A stretch of 6,202 nucleotides of DNA, taken from assembly GCA_021769545.1 (NCBI GenBank), contig JAETSS010000087.1, positions 1 to 6,202 of the forward strand, given 5' to 3'. Made by a program: the position numbers and the translations under genes. Below the pieces are notes generated by a model. That model was not told where the DNA came from, did no database searches, and saw nothing but the letters and a program-made list of their open reading frames with translations. This document shows, one piece after another, positions 1 to 3,853 of the stretch (its first letter is position 1; every line of letters starts with the position of its first letter). This DNA is from Eubacterium sp. Lineage in GTDB: Bacteria > Bacillota_A > Clostridia > Peptostreptococcales > Anaerovoracaceae.

Positions 1-747
1 CGCTGCCTGAAAGCTTGCCGCCACATCCGCGGTATCGATCTGTCTGCCTGCCTGCTTTTCCGAATTTATGTAATTGAGTACGCCTGTCTTGATACCGCTG
101 AAACTGAAATCAAGGCTGCCCTTTTCCAGGAAGACGCGCTTGAATTCCACCGCGTGGGGATTTCCCTCTTTCGCTATCTTGTCTATGAGAGGGCCTCCCG
201 GATATCCCAGGCCCAGCACTCTTGCCACCTTGTCGTAGGCCTCGCCTGCCGCATCGTCTCTCGTACCGCCCAGCACGCGGCATTTGTTGTAGTCCGTCAC
301 CTCCACTATGTTGGTGTGTCCTCCCGATATTACGAGAGCCATGAATGGCGGTGTCAGTTCCCTGTGTTCTATGTAATTGGCGCAGATATGTCCCTGGATA
401 TGGTGTACTCCTATGAGAGGCTTGTCCGCTGCAAGGGCATAGGCTTTCGCCGTCGCCAGCCCTATGAGAAGTGCTCCCACAAGACCCGGACCATATGTAA
501 CGCCTATCATATCCACCTCGTCCATGGATATGCCCGCAGTTTCCATAGCCTGATCCACCACGGTGTTTATATTGCTGAGGTGGTGCCTGGATGCTATCTC
601 CGGTACCACGCCGCCGTATAATTTATGTATGTCTATCTGTGAGGCGATAATATTGGAAAGGACCTGGCGTCCCTCCAATAATACTGCCGCCGCCGTCTCT
701 TCTGAGCTTGATTCGATGGCAAGTGTCACTAATTTCCCGTTCTTCAT
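1..747 (-). CDS. tsaD: tRNA N6-adenosine threonylcarbamoyltransferase TsaD (3' end cut off by the window)
   Basis: TsaD is the catalytic subunit that moves threonylcarbamoyl from threonylcarbamoyl-AMP onto A37 of ANN-decoding tRNAs, working in the cytoplasm with TsaB and TsaE. I translated 249 codons from ATG at 747 to base 1 with no stop; the family is about 340 residues, so roughly 90 C-terminal residues lie outside. Visible family marks are [11 protein letters not shown] near residues 44-54, [14 protein letters not shown] at 85-98, the metal-binding HHIQGH (His116 and His120 as the expected ligands), SGGHT at 141-145, [20 protein letters not shown] at 162-181 and FSFSGIKTG at 214-222. The start overlaps the stop of the upstream small gene as ATGA, which suggests translational coupling. 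The N-terminal motif reads [11 protein letters not shown] where most homologues have ETSCDET or ESSCDET, so the usual cysteine is absent. Identification is very secure. Confidence 0.97.
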   Translation of the reverse strand, partial: MKNGKLVTLAIESSSEETAAAVLLEGRQVLSNIIASQIDIHKLYGGVVPEIASRHHLSNINTVVDQAMETAGISMDEVDMIGVTYGPGLVGALLIGLATAKAYALAADKPLIGVHHIQGHICANYIEHRELTPPFMALVISGGHTNIVEVTDYNKCRVLGGTRDDAAGEAYDKVARVLGLGYPGGPLIDKIAKEGNPHAVEFKRVFLEKGSLDFSFSGIKTGVLNYINSEKQAGRQIDTADVAASFQAA

Positions 748-923
748 AAGTTATTCCGTCTTTCTTCCAATTTTTTCTCGCACTGGTTTTCTCCGTTGAG
801 ATGTCTGCAGTTCTCGCAGGACATATATGTGCTCATGCTGAACACGTCGAAATCATGCCTTCTCGAAAATTTCCTGCACGGAGTGTAAACGACGTTCATG
901 TCTTCGCCTGAAAATCTATCCAT
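744..923 (-). CDS. Small four-cysteine protein of unknown function between rimI and tsaD
   Basis: I do not recognise this 59-residue product. It begins [13 protein letters not shown] and carries cysteines at positions 16, 36, 39 and 48, including a CENC pair with His41 close by. The spacing C-x19-C-x2-C-x8-C could form a small zinc site, though that is inference. The C-terminal end is charged ([11 protein letters not shown]). No signal peptide or membrane segment is visible. An in-frame ATG at 971 would add 16 residues, but it has no ribosome-binding site and lies 5 bp past the rimI stop. ATG at 923 has GGGAGG six bases upstream, so I chose it. The stop TGA overlaps the tsaD ATG (ATGA). The strong ribosome-binding site, operon position and coupling argue for a real gene; a role linked to TsaD is a guess from context. 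Confidence 0.75.
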   Translation of the reverse strand: MDRFSGEDMNVVYTPCRKFSRRHDFDVFSMSTYMSCENCRHLNGENQCEKKLEERRNNL

Positions 924-929
924 GTTCTT

Positions 930-935
930 CCTCCC
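930..935 (-). promoter_or_regulatory. Ribosome-binding site that sets the start of the small Cys protein
   Basis: GGGAGG lies six bases (AAGAAC) before the ATG at 923. The alternative in-frame ATG at 971 has no comparable sequence, so this site decides the start. Confidence 0.8.
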
Positions 936-976
936 GGATAAAGGTTTATTACTATTATCCGTATAAAACATGGATT

Positions 977-1426
977 CTATTCACCGTGCCGCCACATTAT
1001 GAGGGCATCCTCGCCGTTGTTTCTGTAATATCTTTTCCGGACTCCTTCCGTGCGGAATCCGAATTTTTCGTACAGACTTATGGCCGGATCGTTGGACCGT
1101 CTCACTTCCAGTGTATGATGCTTTATGCCTTCCTTCGATGTGAAGTCTATCATGACGCTGATTATGCCTTCTCCGATCCTCCTGTTCCTGTATCCCGGCT
1201 TCACGGCCACATTCGTTATATGTCCTTCGTCCTCTATCCACCACAGTCCCGCATAGCCTACCACCTGTCCGTCAAGATCGGCCACTATGTAAAAGGCCCT
1301 CGGGTTTTCTTCAAGCTCATATGTAAGGGCGTCTATGCTCCATGGATCGGGGAAGCACAGCGTCTCTATCTCGTATATGTCCTCCACGTCTTTGAGTGTC
1401 GCCTGTCTGATTATCACGTCTGCCAT
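977..1426 (-). CDS. rimI: Ribosomal protein S18-alanine N-acetyltransferase type GNAT protein (RimI)
   Basis: A 149-residue GNAT-fold acetyltransferase, the usual RimI length. RimI acetylates the N-terminal alanine of ribosomal protein S18 in Escherichia coli; the substrate range in Clostridia is less certain. Visible marks are TNVAVKPGYRNRRIGEG at residues 71-87, containing the acetyl-CoA pyrophosphate-binding pattern R-x-x-G-x-G (82-87), and LEVRRSNDPAISLYEKFGF at 106-124. Glu107 and Tyr119 align with the catalytic Glu103 and Tyr115 of E. coli RimI. The C-terminal RKRYYRNNGEDALIM is also typical. It starts 22 bp past the tsaB stop with only a weak purine-rich sequence before the ATG, and is followed by the small Cys protein and tsaD. 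This placement among tsa genes is common in Firmicutes and supports RimI over another GNAT protein. Confidence 0.94.
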   Translation of the reverse strand: MADVIIRQATLKDVEDIYEIETLCFPDPWSIDALTYELEENPRAFYIVADLDGQVVGYAGLWWIEDEGHITNVAVKPGYRNRRIGEGIISVMIDFTSKEGIKHHTLEVRRSNDPAISLYEKFGFRTEGVRKRYYRNNGEDALIMWRHGE

Positions 1427-1448
1427 ATCATCTCATCAGCCTTTCTCG

Positions 1449-2210
1449 TCAGCCTTTCCGCTGTTTTTCACGCAGTTTCCGCTCTGCCTCCGCAAGGCGC
1501 ATATAGTCGGGCTCTACATTATTATAGGAAAGTCCGCCTTCTTCGCCGTAGATTTTCGTCCCCAGCCTTGCAACGGAAACAGCGTCCTGATATCTTATGC
1601 ACTGAGGGGCCGTCAATGTTCCTTCCGGGCGAAGCTCTTTTATCTTTTCGCCGTATGTGTCTATGGCATCGCCTAACAGCAATATCCGATCAAAATCCTC
1701 AGCCTTCGACAGGAATTCATCCAGCATATACGGACCCGCCTTTATTTTTTCCACGGGATATCCGCCCTCCAGAAAGTACCCGCCTGCGTATATCTGGCTC
1801 CGTCTGGCGTCCAGCATCGGACATATCAGCGCGCCGTCCGGGACCAGATCTCCGCTTCCGCAGGATGTGTCATTCCCCTGTGCTCCCGAGATCTGCTCCG
1901 CCGCCCTCATAGCCAATCCTTCAAGGCTTGATACGGCAACGCACGGTATGTCCAGCATCTGGGACAGAGCTCTGGCAGACGATACGCCAATTCGTATCCC
2001 CGTAAAAGAGCCCGGGCCTCTTGATACTGCGATGACACCTATATCGCCTATCGACAATTTACTGCCTTTTACGACCTGCTGCACCTGCGGCATCAGATTC
2101 TGCAGATGCGAGAACCTGTCGTTTCCATGAACGTGCCCTATCAGTTCATCATCCTTCATCAATGCTACCGATGCAAAGGCACCCGTAGTCTCTATTCCTA
2201 AAATGTACAT
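1449..2210 (-). CDS. tsaB: tRNA threonylcarbamoyladenosine biosynthesis protein TsaB
   Basis: TsaB is the non-catalytic ASKHA-fold paralogue that dimerises with TsaD and is needed for t6A37 formation with TsaE. The 253-residue product begins MYILGIETTGAFASVAL, the phosphate-1 motif region. It has HLQNLMP at 35-41, SRGPGSFTGIRIG at 63-75 (the family signature), MLDARRSQIYAG at 132-143 and PDYMRLAEAE at 234-243. It lacks the HxxxH metal site of TsaD, as expected. The length is slightly above the usual 220-235; the extra residues seem to lie around 108-125, a Gly/Ser/Asp-rich stretch that looks like a loop insertion. The ATG overlaps the last codons of tsaE by 13 bp, with AAGGAGA at 2223-2229 inside tsaE, 12 bases from the start, which is a long spacing. 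This is a co-translated operon gene. Confidence 0.96.
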   Translation of the reverse strand: MYILGIETTGAFASVALMKDDELIGHVHGNDRFSHLQNLMPQVQQVVKGSKLSIGDIGVIAVSRGPGSFTGIRIGVSSARALSQMLDIPCVAVSSLEGLAMRAAEQISGAQGNDTSCGSGDLVPDGALICPMLDARRSQIYAGGYFLEGGYPVEKIKAGPYMLDEFLSKAEDFDRILLLGDAIDTYGEKIKELRPEGTLTAPQCIRYQDAVSVARLGTKIYGEEGGLSYNNVEPDYMRLAEAERKLREKQRKG

Positions 2211-2623
2211 TTATATATACGCTCTCCTTCTTTTTCGCCGTATTCTATCTCTATAATGACGGCATCCTGCGGAATGAGTTCCTCTATGATATCGGCCCAC
2301 TCTATTACGCATACGCCGGTTCCGTAAAAATACTCCTCGTATCCCAGTTCGTACATTTCGTCTATATCGCCTATTCTGTATACGTCAAAATGATAAAGCG
2401 GCAGTCTCCCGCTCTCGTACTGCTTCACGATATTGAATGTGGGACTCGTTATGACGTCCTTCACACCAAGCCCTTCGGCAATGGCCTTGGTCAGCGTCGT
2501 CTTTCCGGTGCCCAGATCTCCTATGAGGGCTATGACGCTTCCGGCCTGCGCCTCCGCTCCAAGCTTTCTGCCGAATTCCTTCGTTTCATATTCATTTTTT
2601 ATAACCGTTTTTTTCTGTTTCAT
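2198..2623 (-). CDS. tsaE: tRNA threonylcarbamoyladenosine biosynthesis ATPase TsaE
   Basis: TsaE is the P-loop ATPase that binds the TsaB-TsaD dimer and allows repeated catalytic turnover in t6A synthesis. The 141-residue product matches the family length. Walker A is GDLGTGKT at residues 35-42. Other family marks are SPTFNIV at 60-66, HFDVYRI at 78-84 and VIEWAD at 106-111. The start at 2623 gives a normal N-terminus and no other in-frame start fits, but there is no clear Shine-Dalgarno sequence before it. Two features could explain this: an extended -10 promoter whose predicted transcript start is only a few bases upstream, or coupling to a doubtful small ORF whose TGA overlaps this ATG. 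It is the first clear gene of the t6A operon and overlaps tsaB by 13 bp. Confidence 0.95.
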   Translation of the reverse strand: MKQKKTVIKNEYETKEFGRKLGAEAQAGSVIALIGDLGTGKTTLTKAIAEGLGVKDVITSPTFNIVKQYESGRLPLYHFDVYRIGDIDEMYELGYEEYFYGTGVCVIEWADIIEELIPQDAVIIEIEYGEKEGERIYKCTF

Positions 2624-2793
2624 AACTTAAGTAGTATATCACACAAACCGCGGAATATAAAGTATCTAGGCATTTTCAATGAAGTCCGTTTTTTTGCAAT
2701 CATCATTGGTTTTCTGTTTGCTGATTGTAAAATCCAATGGGCTGCAGGCCTCCAAGGGGGCCTAAAAAACCTCCGCACTGCAGGCCTTTCCAT
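2620..2793 (-). CDS. Doubtful small ORF overlapping the tsaE start
   Basis: A 57-codon reading frame opens with ATG at 2793 (MERPAVRRFF) and ends at a TGA overlapping the tsaE ATG as ATGA. A purine-rich AGGGGGAG lies five bases before the ATG, an acceptable ribosome-binding site. The product would be very basic and rich in Arg, Pro and Trp at its N-terminus, with two RPA repeats produced by the DNA repeat AGGCCTGCAG, and ends in a hydrophobic GLCDILLKL. I recognise no family. Against it, the frame runs through the inverted-repeat segment and the tsaE promoter, and AGG arginine codons are unusually dense. It could be chance, or a leader ORF coupling translation into tsaE. Confidence 0.2.
   Translation of the reverse strand: MERPAVRRFFRPPWRPAAHWILQSANRKPMMIAKKRTSLKMPRYFIFRGLCDILLKL
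2633..2661 (-). promoter_or_regulatory. Probable extended -10 promoter for the tsaE operon
   Basis: On the minus strand TATACT (2638-2633) is directly preceded by TGA, fitting the extended -10 pattern TGn. TTTATA (2661-2656) lies 17 bp further upstream and matches four of six -35 bases. Only nine bases separate the -10 from the tsaE ATG, so transcription starting about seven bases on would leave an almost leaderless mRNA. No better promoter was seen in the 300 bp upstream. The call rests on motif match only. Confidence 0.5.
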
Positions 2794-2870
2794 AAACGCT
2801 CCCCCTGAGAGCCCTATATCGTTGAAAATTTTGCCATTGCTGCTGCAAAATCTGAAAATGATTGCAAAAA
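2691..2870. repeat. Segment bounded by a 13-bp inverted repeat with nested hairpins, possible structured RNA or small repeat element
   Basis: TTTTTGCAATCAT (2691-2703) and its exact reverse complement (2858-2870) bound about 180 bp. Just inside the left arm is a hairpin (2704-2739) whose stem pairs CATTGG plus TTTT with AAAA plus CCAATG around one bulged base. Inside the right arm is a 7-bp hairpin (2828-2834 with 2845-2851). Between them, GGCT (2740-2743) can pair with AGCC (2810-2813), and AGGGGG (2755-2760) with CCCCCT (2801-2806). A 10-bp direct repeat CTGCAGGCCT occurs at 2742-2751 and 2778-2787. The arms enclose the stems like a multibranch RNA, but parts are AT-rich and could pair by chance. 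I recognise no RNA family and cannot assign a strand. Apart from this segment, the 336 bp between tsaE and ribU hold only the ribU terminator, the tsaE promoter and one doubtful small ORF. Confidence 0.35.
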
Positions 2871-2902
2871 TTACTCAAACCATCTGAACGCCGGGCGCAC
2901 TA

Positions 2903-2946
2903 AAAAAACTGCAATGCCGGTTTCCGGATGCGCACTGCAGTTTTTT
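2903..2946. terminator. Bidirectional intrinsic terminator after ribU
   Basis: An 11-bp perfect stem pairs 2903-2913 (AAAAAACTGCA) with 2936-2946. An inner CCGG-TTT-CCGG hairpin extends it at 2917-2927. On the minus strand the hairpin runs into seven U residues, 13 bp after the ribU stop. The A tract on the other side gives U residues on the plus strand too, so it could stop transcripts from either direction. Confidence 0.88.
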
Positions 2947-2959
2947 AACGTTTATCATA

Positions 2960-3550
2960 CTATGCTGTCCTGTGGAGGAATCCCGATATCCTCTTGTACA
3001 GGATGAATGTCACGATGGAGTTTATTCCCGCCTTGATGGCATTGAAGCCTGCGATGAACGGCATCAGATCCCATACCATTTCCCTCGGCACTCCCATAAA
3101 CAGCGGAGTTATCACCATATTGGCTCCTATCATAACGATGGTCATTGCGGCTACTCCGCACAGCAGAGCTATGACTGCACCTGATCTCGTCTTCTTGAAC
3201 TTGTATATGAGACCTGCCACGAGTACCAGTACACTGGTGGCTATGATGTGCATTATTATACCGTAAAGTCCGCTGGCTGCGCTTACCGTAACGCCCTGTA
3301 CCACGGATGTAACGACGGTAAGAAGGACTCCCGCAAGCGGCCCGAATGCAAATGTTCCGATCAATATAGGGATGTCCGCAGGGTCGTATTCCAGAAATGC
3401 CACTGCCGGGAATATCGGAAAGTGGATGAAATATACCAGAACGATGGATATAGCTACCAGCATACCCATCTTCGCCAGTCTTACGGTCTTCTGTCTGCTG
3501 GTCATCTTCTGACTGTTGATAGTGTTGAATTCTTCTTTTTTCTGAGTCAT
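2960..3550 (-). CDS. ribU: Riboflavin ECF transporter substrate-binding subunit RibU
   Basis: RibU is the membrane S component that captures riboflavin and works with the shared ECF module (two ATPases and EcfT), which is not in this window. The 196-residue product is the normal S-component size. After a charged, Gln/Lys-rich N-terminus, about six hydrophobic helices can be drawn (near 24-44, 58-78, 79-95, 98-117, 124-148 and 161-188). Motifs typical of RibU are FLEYDPADIPILIGTFAFGP at 52-71 and the C-terminal FNAIKAGINSIVTFILYKRI at 169-188. ATG at 3550 has AAGGAGA nine bases upstream. The frame stays open to an ATG at 3688, but that ATG lies within the riboswitch 3' side and the frame would cross the attenuator, so I reject it. 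The FMN riboswitch upstream independently supports riboflavin as substrate. Confidence 0.95.
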   Translation of the reverse strand: MTQKKEEFNTINSQKMTSRQKTVRLAKMGMLVAISIVLVYFIHFPIFPAVAFLEYDPADIPILIGTFAFGPLAGVLLTVVTSVVQGVTVSAASGLYGIIMHIIATSVLVLVAGLIYKFKKTRSGAVIALLCGVAAMTIVMIGANMVITPLFMGVPREMVWDLMPFIAGFNAIKAGINSIVTFILYKRISGFLHRTA

Positions 3551-3559
3551 GTCAAAGTC

Positions 3560-3566
3560 TCTCCTT
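3560..3566 (-). promoter_or_regulatory. Ribosome-binding site of ribU
   Basis: AAGGAGA lies nine bases before the ATG at 3550 and downstream of the attenuator. It places translation start here rather than at the in-frame ATG at 3688. Confidence 0.85.
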
Positions 3567-3604
3567 AAATTAAGTAAATTGATGTCGGGCTCTTTGAAAT
3601 ATGT

Positions 3605-3637
3605 AAAAGAAAAAGCCTCGGAAAATATTCCAAGGCT
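3605..3637 (-). terminator. Attenuator hairpin of the FMN riboswitch
   Basis: On the minus strand AGCCTTGGAA (3637-3628) pairs with TTCCGAGGCT (3623-3614), ten pairs including one wobble, around a four-base loop, followed by TTTTCTTTT. It sits between the aptamer and the ribU ribosome-binding site, so FMN binding is expected to favour termination before ribU. A second 9-bp inverted repeat (3640-3648 with 3668-3676) lies directly upstream and shares about three bases with the aptamer closing stem; it may take part in switching. I could not identify a convincing antiterminator. Confidence 0.88.
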
Positions 3638-3675
3638 AAAAAATACTTGTACAAGCATGCAAAGCAAAAGTATTT

Positions 3676-3810
3676 TCGTTTCTCTCATCCGGACTATGAC
3701 CGTCGGTACAGGATTCGCACCTGTTCAGCCTGAAATTCAGGTTCGCGGACTTACAGCTCATAAGCTGATTACCGCCGGTGAGGACTTCCACCTCGCCCCG
3801 AAACAAATCT
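3676..3810 (-). ncRNA. FMN riboswitch (RFN element)
   Basis: Reading the minus strand, the conserved RFN blocks appear in order: TTCGGGGC, GAGGTGGAAGTCCTCACC followed by GGCGGTAA, AGTCCGCGA, GGTGCGAATCC with TACCGACGGT, and CATAGTCCGGATGAGAGAA. The closing stem pairs TTTGTTTC (about 3807-3800) with GAAACGAA (3682-3675). The aptamer binds flavin mononucleotide. With a transcription terminator downstream and ribU as the next gene, it should switch off riboflavin import when FMN is plentiful. The predicted transcript start falls at its 5' edge. Together with its promoter and attenuator it fills the 303 bp between nifJ and ribU; nothing else is seen there. Confidence 0.97.
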
Positions 3811-3816
3811 GTTACT

Positions 3817-3846
3817 ATTATAGACGGTATATGTACCCCGTGTCAA
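3817..3846 (-). promoter_or_regulatory. Near-consensus housekeeping sigma promoter for the FMN riboswitch and ribU
   Basis: On the minus strand TTGACA (3846-3841) and TATAAT (3822-3817) are both perfect, separated by 18 bp. The expected transcript start, near 3810, coincides with the beginning of the aptamer closing stem. The -35 box begins 7 bp after the nifJ stop codon, leaving no room for a separate nifJ terminator. Confidence 0.9.
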
Positions 3847-3853
3847 GAGGCTT

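Noticed and set aside
924..971. Longer start of the small Cys protein at 971
   Set aside because: No Shine-Dalgarno precedes it and it begins 5 bp after the rimI stop. ATG at 923 has GGGAGG at ideal spacing.
986..1912. Plus-strand open frame of 308 codons
   Set aside because: It lies antisense to rimI and tsaB, which are clearly real, has no ribosome-binding site I can see and no recognisable motif. It is a codon-bias shadow.
2800..2830. CTGAGA on the plus strand, reminiscent of a TPP riboswitch, and CCCCTGAG resembling part of E. coli 6S RNA
   Set aside because: The other conserved TPP block (GAACCTGATCTGG-like) is missing and no plus-strand thiamine gene follows. The 6S likeness is a few bases in the wrong place of the fold.
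3551..3688. Extension of ribU by 46 codons to the in-frame ATG at 3688
   Set aside because: That ATG lies in the conserved 3' side of the FMN riboswitch and the frame would cross the attenuator. ATG at 3550 has a proper ribosome-binding site and gives the normal family length.
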